Source of the DNA: Aselliscus stoliczkanus
Lineage: Eukaryota; Chordata; Mammalia; Chiroptera; Hipposideridae
Length of the DNA stretch: 64,000 nucleotides
Reading direction: 5' to 3'
Assembly (NCBI GenBank): GCA_033961575.1
Contig: CM066732.1
Location: 79,674,187 to 79,738,186 of the forward strand
Of the stretch, positions 22,415 to 33,815 are shown in pieces. Under the pieces are notes generated by a model. The model did not search any database. It saw nothing but the letters and a program-made list of their open reading frames with translations, and had not been told where the DNA came from. Each line of letters begins with the position of its first letter. Position 1 is the stretch's first letter. The translations under genes were made by a program, and so were the position numbers.

Positions 22415-22990
22415 ATTTATTGCTTTAATGCTTTTCTGATTATATAGTCTATGCTTATTGTAAAATTTGAAACAAGAAAGCATTAGGAAGAAAAAGCCTA
22501 CCTGAAATCCCAGAGATGATTACTATCAGCACGTTTGTAACTATCCTTTCATCTCTCATAGGCATGGATTCATATTTGCCTGGTTTTACCTGTATGGAAT
22601 AATATTATCATGTCACATGTGGTTTTTTTCAGTGAGGTCCTCTTTTTATTTTTTATTTTTTTTTACTAACCTTATTCCTTCCATTCCCACCCCCTCAACT
22701 GCATTTAACAAACTAGTACTTATCTTTTTAAAAGTTTATATAATTTAAAATAAATGATTATGGATACATTTTCAATCAAGCATATTTACATATAGATATT
22801 GGGCTTTTTGGGGAGACTAATTTTTGGTTTACAAAATGGGATATTACATACACTGCTCTGCATCTTTTACTGAACGTCATGGAAATTTCTCTCATTAACT
22901 AGACTGATTTATCTCACACTTTAATGTTGCATACTATTTCACTGCATGGTCAATTTTATATATTCCTCCAATAACAAAATCCTGCCCAGT
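22415..22990 (-). repeat. old L1-class LINE 3' region
   Basis: 'acgtcatggaaatttctctc', 'ttgcatactatttcactgca' and tggtcaattttatat are the reverse complement of the old L1M segment seen in plus orientation at 15730-15952. The left part ('gattactatcagcacg') fits the same family's 3' UTR. Confidence 0.6.
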
Positions 22991-23179
22991 TAATGTTTTT
23001 CTCCTATAGATAGTGTTTTAGCCTGGTTTTCCCTGGAACGCAAAATCCAAGCCAAGGCCTCACATGCAACTAGTTAGTTCATTAGGGAAGTGAGGCAGGA
23101 CTCAGGAGTGAGGAACTGAGGAAATTGAAACAAAGACAGGAAGGTCAACTCAAAGGTCCTTCGCAGAGTGGGGTGCCTG

Positions 23180-23350
23180 CTGTGGGCCCCTGCGTTCGCC
23201 CTGGGGTGCCTTACAGAGCGAGCTTTACAACGCCCGCAATTTTAATTTGGCTCACATCCCCAGTGGTCAAGAGAGATTCCTCACTGCAGGTCGCAGCGGA
23301 GATAGCAGGCTGCGCATGCGCGGGCGCAGGGCCTCCTGTGCGCGCTTAGC
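23180..23350. promoter_or_regulatory. isolated CpG cluster with NRF1-type palindrome
   Basis: About twelve CpG sites lie within 160 bp (23189-23346) in otherwise CpG-poor DNA. TGCGCATGCGC at 23311-23321 matches the known NRF1 binding consensus (YGCGCAYGCGCR). The sequence around it (23000-23580) may be an LTR or other repeat I cannot name. No exon or TATA box can be tied to it. The short ORFs crossing here have no domains. Confidence 0.35.
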
Positions 23351-25879
23351 CTCTGCTAGTAGGGAAAACACCACACTAGTGGGTGGAGTACAAACAAGTC
23401 TGGGAGGATTTGAGGCTTCCGACATAGAGAGTAACACCTGCTTTCTTATTCCTGGGGATCCACGGTTTTTTATGCAAGGAATAAACTCTTTGTTGTGGCA
23501 ATAATTATGATAATAATGTACCTCACACCAACTTTGCTCTGCACCGCACGTCCCTGCCTTTACAATAGCCACACGAGGTAGGCGTTTTATGGAGGGAACA
23601 AAGGAAGACCACAGAGATTATGAGGGAGAGACCGTTTGTGCCTGTTCTCTTTGCATTCTTAGTGATTAGTGTAATGCCTGCCACTTAAAGGATGGTATTC
23701 AGTCCATACTGTTAAAGGAATGCTGTGGAAATAACTTGCACCCAGTTACACACCCAATACATGGCAAATTTTACAAAAGGCGAAAGAGTTATATGATCTG
23801 AAGAGAAACCAGAGTACACATGGCAAATTTTATAATTAAACTGAGGACTTTCTGCCTCCAAAGCCTATGTGTCTTCTATTAAACTAGTGGTCTTTAATTT
23901 TTTTTCTCACATACACCCTAAAAGAATTTTGTAAAACTTCTGGCACATTTTAAAGCACAATATATAAAATCATTAATCCTAAACTTGAAAGCTTTTTTTA
24001 ATTTAATAGGAGGAAGGATATACTAACCATTTTATTAAATGAAATAAGGTGGCGATAAGTTGCATTTAGTACATTTAGGCGATGTTTATGTTATGATGTG
24101 ATAAAATAAGTTTTAACTGCTTATTAAATAGGATTTACTGGCCACAAAACAGTGTATAAAGTTTTTATCTGTAGATTTTATTCATTATCTCTTGGGAAAT
24201 CTTGAAAACATTGCAGTTAAAGGAATTAGCATCATTTCTCTAAACTGCTTCAGTTCTGAATCCAGAACATTTCAACACTGGCCAAGCTTTTGCCATACAG
24301 GAACATATTCAAAAATATGTAAAAGCAGGAGACTCCTTGGATTTAAGGTATAGCAATTGATCCTTAAAAGGGAACTCCTAGAAAGCAACATTTCCAGTCT
24401 GTTTGTTTGTTTGTTTGGCTACTGGGAGCAATACAGCACAAAAAGTTTTGGGATGGATGAGGTACCTGTCTTTTGAAAAGTCATTATCTTCTTAGATCTC
24501 TAAGTTTCTATAAACAGTGAACAGTGTTGACTACCCCTTCCTTGAACTATTTTCCTGAATTTCTACATTTTTAAAATAGATGACACATACTAATAAAAAA
24601 ATTAAGCTATATATAAGTACAAAGAGTACAAAAAGCACTCTAAATCCCACAACCCAGATAAAACATTTTTATCCTCTCCTCTGCCTTTGACATGATGTTA
24701 CCTTTTCATGATTGTTACCCTCCCTTCCTCATCTTTTGACTGTTTTTCTTCCTTCTGAAATCTGTTTCCTAAAACAAAACCTACAGGTTGGATATTATCA
24801 ATCTAGTTTATAGATGCACAAATCGATCTCTCAGTGCCAGCAAAGAGCTCTGAGTTCTTTAATCTGTGATTGTCAGGGTTTGTCTGAAATTAAGGGCTCA
24901 TAGATATCTCTTCTTTAAACTTCTAGAGATAATAACCTGCATGTAGGAAGTCAAGGGATAGCACATCTATCTGTAGACTTCTAGGACAGGATTCTCTTGA
25001 AGGAAGTTTTCTCTCCAGCTTTTGTATTTATTTCTATTGGACAACAAACAAACAAACCAACAGCAAAAACTTTAGTATAGAAAATAAGCACATATCCCTA
25101 ATAAATTGCTTCATTTCATAAAAGACTTTAGACAGTGTAGTTTGAGGATAAAACCAAATTGACTACTTGTCAATCTCTCTTCTTTCTCTCATTTGGGTTG
25201 TTTTTAATTTGTCTCATTTTCATGAAAGTATATTATGGTTTAACAAATAAGCTAAATACTCAAAAAAGTGCATTGTGTTTCTAAAATATATTATCTTCTC
25301 ACAGTCATTTAGAGTATCCGTACATTGGAACATATATAATTAATAGAAGAATGAATATATTTGGAAACTATTAATTAAAAGAGCCTTTCTTTATGCCTTT
25401 CATCATGAGTCTTAGGCCTTACAATAAAGAATGTGTTTCCTTATCTACCTGGGAGCAGGACTTTCTGTGTACTTCTTCCGAAGTGAAGAGATTTATCTCT
25501 GATGGTTGAAAATAATGTGTAAACATTGAGGAAATTAAGGGGAAAAACAAAGTGTGGACTCAGTGTGCTTAGCTTAGGCCTGGGTTGCAACTGGTCCATC
25601 AATTATAAGATACTAATACACTAAAAGATTAACCCTTTGTTAACAATGTGTAACCAGTTGGAAAGACTTGCTTCACAGGATGGCATACCAGTGGTTGCCT
25701 TGCAGAAATGGCCTCAAGTTACAAGTTACCAGTTATTTGTAGAAGGCACCATTCTCTTCCCTGTGCTTGAATGTGTTGAGTTGGGCCAGACAGAGCAGGC
25801 TTCCATAAGTAAGTGCATGCCGAAAGTCCAGAAGCTTTAAAAGCTGAAGTGATCCATCCCAGGCACCTATGTGCTTATA
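23351..25879. other. mostly unique AT-rich DNA, no gene seen
   Basis: 23885-24000 ('actagtggtctttaattttt' ... 'aagaattttgtaaaactt') may be a small DNA-transposon remnant. A (TTTG)n patch is at 24399-24417. No convincing ORF. Confidence 0.4.
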
Positions 25880-26382
25880 CCTGTTATCTGATGTTGTGTA
25901 ACCCACTACTGCAAAACCACTGCCTTTTTTATTATATCTTGCAATTTTGTGGGTCAGGAATTTAGGCATTTCTTCTGTTTCATGTGCTTTAATTGGCATC
26001 ACTTGGTGACATTCAGCTGGTGTCTGGGCTGATCTGGAGGGTTCAAGACAGTTTTACTCACACATTTGATCCCTTGGCAGGCTCCCCTGGGCCCCTCTCC
26101 CTCTCCATATAGTTTCAGGGCTTTGCCATGTTGTCTTGCCATCAGAGTGTTTGGACATCTTATGTGTAGCAAGTAAGTAGAAGTGAATGCTGCCAGTCTC
26201 TTATGGTCTGGGCACAGAAATGGGCTCAGCATTACTTCCACTGTATTCTATTTGCAGAGAAATCACAGATCCAACTGAGAAACAAGGGGATAGGATAGAA
26301 AGCTCACCTCTTAATGGAAGGCATGTCAAAGAATTTGGCACTATCTTTAATTTGCCTCAATCTATCCTTTTTCTCCACTGTT
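25880..26382. repeat. old LTR-like or DNA-element repeat, family not named
   Basis: 'ctgatgttgtgtaacccact', 'tgcaattttgtgggtcagga', 'ggtgtctgggctgatctgga', 'gccatgttgtcttgcc' and 'cctcttaatggaaggcatgt' form, in order, the pattern of a frequent ancient mammalian repeat (gtaacaaatcacccc ... attctgtgggtcag). The SINE at 26383 inserted at its right side. The minus-strand ORFs here are not genes. Confidence 0.45.
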
Positions 26383-26841
26383 AAAATGTAGGAAGAAGGG
26401 GGCCGGCTGAGTGGCGCATTGGTTAAGAGCTGGTTTTGGGATGCCAGCGGCCCTGGTTCGGATCCCACATGAGGGCCAGTGACACTGCCCTCTACAGCTA
26501 ACAACAGCTCCACCTGGAGCTGGGCTGTGCGAGCCCCCGCAACGGTGTAGGCTGCAGCCCCTGCTGCAGCGGGCTGCCATAGGCTGCAGTGAGTGGCCCG
26601 CAGCCAGCGTGAGCGGCTGGCAGCCAAGCGTGAGCTGCCAATAGCCACGGTGAGCGACCATCCAGAGGCCGGCAACTGATCTGCCTCATCCGGGAAGAGT
26701 GCAATGACGATAGCAACAGTGAAGTAACAGTGAAGTAACAGTCCTCCACAACTAGACTGAAGAACAAAAAGACAGTAATTTGTCTGTTCCCCTCCCCCAA
26801 TTCCCCAATTAAATCTTAAAAAAAAAAATGTAGGAAGAGGG
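26383..26841 (+). mobile_element. long tRNA-derived SINE, best plus-strand reference copy
   Basis: Body 26398-26824. The head has GAGTGGCGCATTGGTTAAG (A-box-like) and CTGGTTCGGATCCCACATGA (B-box-like), followed by GAGGGCCAGTGACACTGCCC. The body is made of repeated AGC/GGC/GTGAG words (26510-26660). The tail has CCTCCACAACTAGACTGAAG, then CCCCTCCCCCAATTCCCCAA, TTAAATCTT and an A run. The duplication AAAATGTAGGAAGA(A/G)GG is at 26383-26399 and 26825-26841. Internal polymerase III promoter boxes, an A-tail and a long duplication fit a SINE mobilised by L1 machinery. Open frames on the minus strand are incidental. Confidence 0.95.
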
Positions 26842-27445
26842 AAGAAGGAAAGTATCAGGAAAAGCAGTTCCCAACAGACTCCTTGCCTGGTCTCTCATCC
26901 TGGAAGGAGGAATGGAGGACTTCAGCACATAGGTAAGCTCAAAGGAGTATATTTAACTTGGGAAGCAAAGTGCCCAAGTGTCCTTTGTCAGCTTCTTGGT
27001 AAATTAGCTTCTGCAATGTTAAAATACAGTAAGCTGAGATTTCCCAAAGTAAGAAGGCTGTGATCCATTTCCTTAACTTGGGAGGCCACGTGGCCCCTTT
27101 GCAGCACCTGAAATGAGCAGCTAATGAGCAGGAACGTGGCCACCTGGCTTCAGGAAGAGCTTTGTGCCACAAAGTGGTAAGCATCTTGAGCTTCATCTTC
27201 CAAGGAGAAATTGTTTCCAGGTGTGAGGAGGGAGAGAGGATCAGTGCAGTGGGATAAACATACCAGTTGCCTATCTCTTCTTAAGAGAGAAAATGGAATT
27301 CGGGATGTTTTGTAGTATTTTCCTTCAAGATCAGTTTGTATCAAAAGATAAGAACTGAGAACATTAAATTAAGCTAAAGCATGATCACCTCAGCATGATT
27401 GGTGCAAAAATGTCATTTCCCTATTTTCTGATAAAACATTCATTA
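26842..27445. other. unique DNA, no gene seen
   Basis: Two minus-strand short open frames (26939-27196, 27150-27344) show no domain. Confidence 0.4.
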
Positions 27446-27449
27446 TGGC

Positions 27450-27735
27450 GTTGAGGATGAGAATGTGGGCTCTGGGGCGGGGGATCACTTCCAACTGCCT
27501 GGGGTTGAACTCCTACCTCAAAAGTTGCCATACTGCATTGAATTCTTTGGTTCCTTTATCTGTAAATTGGGAGTAATAATAGTATTAACTAATAACAATA
27601 ATGGTAATAATAAAAGATCACTTCGTAAGACTGATGTGAGGAATCAATGAGATGGCTCGTGAAAAGCTTTTAGTACTATGCCTGATGCTTATTAAGTGGT
27701 CACCACAAAAAAGTGTTTAATAAATGTCAGCTTTT
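27450..27735 (+). repeat. MIR SINE with AAT-rich insertion
   Basis: 'gagaatgtgggctctggggc', 'ctttatctgtaaattgggag', 'actgatgtgaggaatcaatg' and 'gtactatgcctgatgcttat' follow MIR order. An AAT/TAA-rich stretch (27575-27615) interrupts it. Confidence 0.75.
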
Positions 27736-29721
27736 ATCACTGTTATTGTAACAATAGCCCCCACCCTCATGGTTGAACAGAAGGGCACTGGGAGACTGAA
27801 AAAAGGGAGGGGTGGAAACCCAAGTAAGACTTCTCATTCCTCTCTTTCTGGTTACAGCCACTGGGGTATAATGTGATCTATAAACTCTACTGTCTGTTGA
27901 CATGCCAGCAAATGATACGTTTCTGTGATCTACTTAGATTTTCAAGCTTAATGTAAGGGCCCAGGTACTGGAGGCTTGGAGCAGAGAGAGTGAGCTGGGG
28001 GTGGGGGTTGTCCAGGCCTTTGCAAACCATTGCCACTGTAATAAATAAAGCATTCACTCAGACAGGCTGAGTGCTGGGGAGCCACATTGCGTGCAAATCC
28101 AGATCAGTGGCTGAGCTTCTTCCAGGCTGAAGCTAATCATAACTGACATGTTAGAGTAAAACTACTTTATAAAATCAATATTAAATTTACAACCTTTGAC
28201 ATCCTGGGACATCAAAGGTAAGGGGGAAATAAGCCATGGAGTAAATAGTCCTCCAGCTGCTCAAGGAGGTGGGAGAAGTGGGAAACCAGGAGCCCAAATC
28301 ATATACTGATAGTCTTGTTTTTATACCAACGTCTTGACATCAATAAAAACATTTAAAAAAAATCACACAGATGTTTACACACAGAGAAGAAAGGGAAGCA
28401 ACAAGGAGAGCTCCACTGATCTAACAGACTTCCAGAATCATTCCAGAGTGAAGTGATTGGATTCCTTCTCTCACAGCAAGGCTTGATTTTCCTGGACAGT
28501 GGGATGCTGCAATTATGGAGTAAACATCACTTTGTGAGACTGGCAAATCCCATGCTGAAAACCCTAACCTATCTAACCAGGGACCATGCTCTAATAAAGC
28601 CTGCACCTTTCTAGTAGTTCCTCCCTGTATTCTCTGGGCTTCAAATCCAGCAGAAAAGGAAACTTGGAAACAGAGTAAAGCTATAAAGGTCATCACAAGG
28701 TGAGAATATTTTTTTCTGAGTGCTCCTCCAGGGGTATTAGCTCTCAGCTGCTCATGCCTGGGGCAGACTTCTTATCTCTGGAAAGGGGGCTTTAATTTTG
28801 ATTTCTAGAGGCTAAATTACCTTAGTTCTATTAGGAGGTGTGAATCTGAAGTCCCTGCAGCATCCAGAATGGGCAAAATAATGAAGGACTTCCCCGTACC
28901 TTGCATCCAAAAGCATATTGTCCCAAGTACTGGTCAGAGAACTGTGCTGCTTCCAGTGTGGGTCTGAGCACTTTAGTTCATTGTACAAAACAACAAATGC
29001 TGTAGGAAAGTTGGGGCAGGGGAAAGCAAGGCCAGGTGCTCTGCTTGTCTAAACAGACTCTTCAGAGGTGCTTCCTCTTTGGGAAGAACAAGTTGAATTT
29101 AGGCCCTGGTTCACCTGCACTCAATGGTGTGAGTCTAAACTCACCAAAATATTTGCTTAACTTAATGTTTCCATACCTATAAGCTTTTAAGAGGCATAAT
29201 AGGAATGCTATTCCTTCCCCTTTCCTCTTCCTGTCCCCCATTTAACCCTCCAAAGTGATTGATTTGAGTCTGTATGCTTTGTGGCCATTCTGAGTCATAG
29301 TGTGGTATGATGATCTGGAATTTACGATTTTGTATAGTTTTACAACTAGAGACAGGCACACTCCAGCAAATTTATCAGTAACATTCAGTTTTCATCAGCT
29401 TCATGAATGCAAAACAAAACATAAGTAATATTCTCCATTTAGAATACTACAAACTCACCCTAAGCAAGCAGGGTAAGACTAGGAGATGTGAATATCTGGG
29501 AACCTGTGGCATAATCGTTAAGAAAAACAATGCCTACTTGAGTCTGGCATGTGTAGAAAGTGAAAAATTATCCCAGTGTGTAAAACTGACTTTGCTCCTT
29601 TGACTAGATTATCAAGTCCATGAGTTCCTAGAATAGTCTGTGGTAAACAATGTTTATTTTTGTTTGTTTTGTGTGTGTGTGTGAAAATGAATTATAACTT
29701 CCTAGGTAAATTGTGGGAGGA
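27736..29721. other. unique DNA, no gene seen
   Basis: No recognisable gene, RNA or repeat. The minus-strand open frame 28421-28696 (91 codons) lacks any domain I know. Confidence 0.4.
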
Positions 29722-29798
29722 AACTAATGCTTGTTTGGGGCTTAATCTGTGCCAGGCACTATGGTAGGCTGTCTACCTTACACTTTCTTATAAAGCTC
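29722..29798 (-). repeat. MIR, left part (split by LTR)
   Basis: 'taatctgtgccaggcactat' and 'ggtaggctgtctaccttaca' are the MIR 3' end on the minus strand. The element resumes at 30279. Confidence 0.8.
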
Positions 29799-30278
29799 TA
29801 TATTGGTTTTTCATTGCCGCTGGAACAAATTACCACAAACAGTAGCTTAAAACAATACAACTTTTTAATCTTATTCTATAGGTCAGAAGTCTGCTGCAGA
29901 TCTCACTGGGCCAAAATCAAGGTGTCACCAGGGCTGTGTTACTTTCTGGAGGCTAGAAGGGAGAATTTGTTTCCTTCCCCCAGAGGCCACCCTTACTTTC
30001 TGTCTTGCCCCTTTCCTCCATCTTTAAAGCCAGCAATGGTGAGTCGAGTCCTTTTCATCCTGCCATCTCTCTGTTTCATTGTCACCTCTCTTTGTGACCA
30101 CAGCCTGGAAATGATCTCCATTTTTAAGGACTCATGAGATTAGGTTGGGCCCAGCATAATCTCCCCAACTCAGAGTCCATACCCTGCAAAGTCTCTTTTG
30201 CCATGTAAAATGTCATATTCACAGATTCCAGGGCTTAGCATGTGGACATCTTTGGGGGCCTTTATTCTGCCTATCACA
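29799..30278 (-). mobile_element. solo LTR of MaLR (MLT1/MST-like) type
   Basis: Minus-strand reading starts TGTGATAGGCAGAATAAAGG, passes 'aaagatgtccacatgctaag', CATGGCAAAAGAGACTTTGC and 'ggctttaaagatggaggaaa', and ends near 'aaaccaatata'. Those phrases match MLT1-class LTRs of the mammalian apparent LTR retrotransposons. Length is about 480 bp with no internal region. Flanks AGCTC (29794-29798) and ACCTC (30279-30283) are a 5-bp duplication with one change. The 136-codon ORF 29727-30137 runs through this LTR and is not a gene. Confidence 0.88.
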
Positions 30279-30450
30279 ACCTCTATATCTATAAGGTAGG
30301 TGAGAAGAGGACCTGAGTCTCAGAGAACTTAAGTAACTGGCTCCAGAACGTACAGTATATGATATAGTTGAGACTCTAACCCAGGTCCATCTGTCTCTAA
30401 AGCTCAGGCATTTCCTGCTGTGCCACGCTGTTTCAAGCCATAAAATAGCA
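30279..30450 (-). repeat. MIR, right part
   Basis: 'ctcagagaacttaagtaact', 'gactctaacccaggtccatc' and 'cctgctgtgccacgctgttt' continue the reverse-complement MIR interrupted by the LTR. Confidence 0.82.
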
Positions 30451-33400
30451 TGCTGCTGGATAGGTTTGAGCTTAGGGTCTGGTGTGGTGGGAGCTGGAAC
30501 AGAAACTTGAAGGAGAATTCTTTTCACAGGAGGCGTGGCAAAGAATCGGGGAATTGAATTACAAGGGAAACATTCCCTTGGAAGAAGAGAGATTTAGATT
30601 TGAAAAGAAATAAATGTACTTGTTTGAGAGTGAAGTTAGTTTAGGGGCAAGGAATTAACTCAGGGACCCTGGGGAGCCCATAGGCTATATTATCCTATAT
30701 CTACTTACAAAGACATTTACCAAGCTATTTTTTTCTAAGCTGTAGAGACTCAATGTACTAACTCTTAAATGTAAGAGTTTTACATTTAAAAACAGGATGC
30801 CATAACTGTAACTTATACATAGAACCTCTGAATTTTTTTAGTCTTTTGAATTGATAAGAAACTGATCAGGGCAGTATTGTTTGGCATTTGTTATCATAGG
30901 CTACATTAGTTTGTTTTTGAGAATGGAAAACTCTCTATCACTATGGAACCTGAATTAGGAGATATTCTTGGTCATGGGGGCCTTCCAGGTAACAAGTTGG
31001 TTATGACCCATTCTGTAGGCTTCAGGAGAATAATATGTGGGTAATACAAAAACAAAAAGGATTGGTATAAAATTCAAGAGAAAGAAAAACAGTATCAGGT
31101 ACTTGCTCATAATGTGAAACCATTAGGAAATACTTGATTGCTTGAAGAAAGGTGGTTTGGGAAGTTGGGTTTGATGGGGGCCTTTGCCAGAGATTAGGCA
31201 GGAGGCTGCACTATCAGCTGATGTTCAACCCCTTTCCCATTTTTATAAGGAAAAAAAAATGATAAAAACCAACCTTCTTGAATTTTATTCTCTGGTGCTA
31301 ATAGGACAGCACAACAATGACATACCTCAAAAAATAAAGACATGATTTACAAGTGAATCACATGGTTCCCATTTCATCTCATTGAATTATTATCTTTTGA
31401 AGCGTTCCTTTTTGTGTATTACAAAGAGAATGTAATCACTTTAGAAATCTCTAGAGAGTTTCATAATGAACCCTACTTACATTGTGTTGACACTAATAGT
31501 AACTATAACCATGATCTTCAACTCTCCATGTAGGAGGCAGGGTTATTGAAATCATAGCACTGGCCAATAATTCATTTAAAAACATACTTTAAAAAATGAG
31601 CTTTATGCTGACCAAAAGTTCACTTAAACTGGTTTCACTTACAAATATGAGATGCTATATTAATGAAATCAATATAGGTTAACTCATGAAAAATAACATT
31701 TTGCTGACAAGTTTTGCCCAGTTTAGTCTCGTATCAAATTAAGAAAATAAGTAAACCAAACATTTGTATGACTGACTCATACTGTGAAAAAAATGTGATC
31801 ACAGCTTCATATCACAAAACTATTAAGTTCTGTTCAAGTAATTTCCTCTCAGCATTTCCTTTCTTCACTTAAGGTTTCCTTCTCAACCAAAAAGCATCAA
31901 ATTAAGAAGCTTAAATCACTGAAGTATTATTAACACTCTCAGGAAAAAAATGATTGCCTTTCAGAATGGGGAAAAACCCTTATCAACCTACCTTACCAAG
32001 GTAAATAGTTACAACGTAACAGGAACAGAGTTTTTTCTTGTTGTTGTTGGGTTTATATTCTTTTCTAATAGTTTGATTTTCGATTTGAAGTTTCTTTAAA
32101 ATTAGTCCTTTAAAATCATTTCCAGCAGTGAGCAATTCAGCAAGTTCAGAGAACAAAATGGCTAGACTTTTGTATCCTTGAAGATTGGATTTAGACTAGT
32201 GGGATTGTATGGAAGTAACTTTTGTTATTTTGTATGTAATAAATTATAACTCATATATAGTTCAGTTAGCATCCCTGTGAATAAATCTAACATTTCCCTC
32301 TGTGCAATCTTTGTTTAATTTGGTATTCCTGGTTCATTTTCACTTTTTCTCTATTTGAATAAAAATAAAAATTTGAAATTATCCCTATCTTTTCAAATTT
32401 TATATTTATTCATACATACACATCCTCCCCGCCTCACCCAAAGCAATTTGTTAAGTTAGGATGATATATATTGAGGTGGCAAATGTGTAATGCCCCCATG
32501 CCAGGGAGATTGGATCTCAGTCTCAAAGTTCTTCTCAACATGTTGCCCTAGGCAGCCATTACCAATTAATTGAAGTAGGCATTTGAATCAAAACCTTCAT
32601 CATCAGCCTTTAGCTCAAAAAGCAGACCTTGCTTTAGATATTTTCAGCAAAAAGGGGTGTAATACAGGGAATTAGATGCTTACAAAATTGCTGGAAGACC
32701 TCTAGAGTGAATTCCAGAACATGACAGAACTGACCCCTCAATTATGCTGCTGCAATTAGGAATGGAAGGAATTGGTAAGATGTAAATGAAATTCTTTAGT
32801 TCCAGAACACACTGCTGTAGCTGCAACCCAAGGATCAACAAGCTGGAATGTGGAAACCCCCACTACCTCCCTTGCCTCTCAATGCCTAGGAAGCTGTTGA
32901 TTGGATGGGGAACACAGAATATGGCTGCTCCTGCCATTGAGGCAGCTGCCTCTTGACACCCCGGAATCTAGGAAGTGGATACTGGACATGAAGGAGAAAA
33001 ACTTCATGCCACCATGCCCTTGTTCACTATCTATCAGATCTCATACATATGAGTGATTTAATTAGCATTTGCATCTAGAATATTAGCTTCAAGGAAGCCG
33101 GAGAGATATAGTTTTCAACCCAGGAAGGCATACAAAGTCAGAGCCTATAATGAAGGTATATCTTTGGCAAAACTTTCTTGCTCTCTTTCCTTATTGGAGC
33201 GTCACTGTTGGGAGATGCAGAATTTGAATGCCGAATAACAGAAGATTTAAGGGAACTGGCTTTTCTTAGAAGATATGCCAAGAATCCAGGGGATTTGATC
33301 CCTCACTTTAATTTAGAGAACACAATAATGGTAATTCTAGCTTCTTATATTTAACTTCTCGTTTCCCTTCAGCCATTCATTTTGCTTCGGAACTTAATTT

Positions 33401-33709
33401 TAGTTCCTGCGCATCTTGATGTTGCTGAATTACTTAGTTTAGCATCTGCTGATCCTGTCTTTCCCTCTCACAAAAAGGGAGGGCACTTCCTACCTTTACT
33501 TCTTACCTGAATCAGTATACCAGCTCTGTATCTTTTATGTGGCAGTTTACCTTACTAATATTCAATTAACGCCACTTCATATAGAGTAAAAATAAAATAC
33601 ATATAAATGTGTTTTGCCAATATTATATGTTTAGGCATAAAATATGCTCTTAATCTGAAGCTATCAGCCATATCCATATCCTCGTGAGAAAAAAAAAAAT
33701 TGATTCAGT
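30451..33709. other. unique AT-rich DNA, no gene seen
   Basis: A long repeat-poor stretch with no ORF of 60 codons or more between 30.5 and 34.5 kb, no RNA gene and no mobile element I can name. Confidence 0.5.
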
Positions 33710-33815
33710 GGGAAACCAAAGAGTACAAGCACAGCGTCAAAAGTATTTTGACTCTAATCCATCCATTATGGCTGTGTGGGTAAGTTACCTAACTTTTCTT
33801 AAATACCCAAAGCTC
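33710..33815 (+). repeat. MIR core fragment
   Basis: 'gtattttgactctaatccat' and 'gctgtgtgggtaagttacct' plus 'aacttttcttaaatacccaa' follow the MIR core. Confidence 0.5.

Noticed and set aside
26304..26800. Three overlapping minus-strand frames of 99-123 codons
   Set aside because: They are translations of the GC-rich body of the long SINE in different frames.
29727..30137. 136-codon plus-strand open frame
   Set aside because: It runs across a MIR/LTR junction into the MaLR LTR and shows no domain; an open frame by chance inside repeats.
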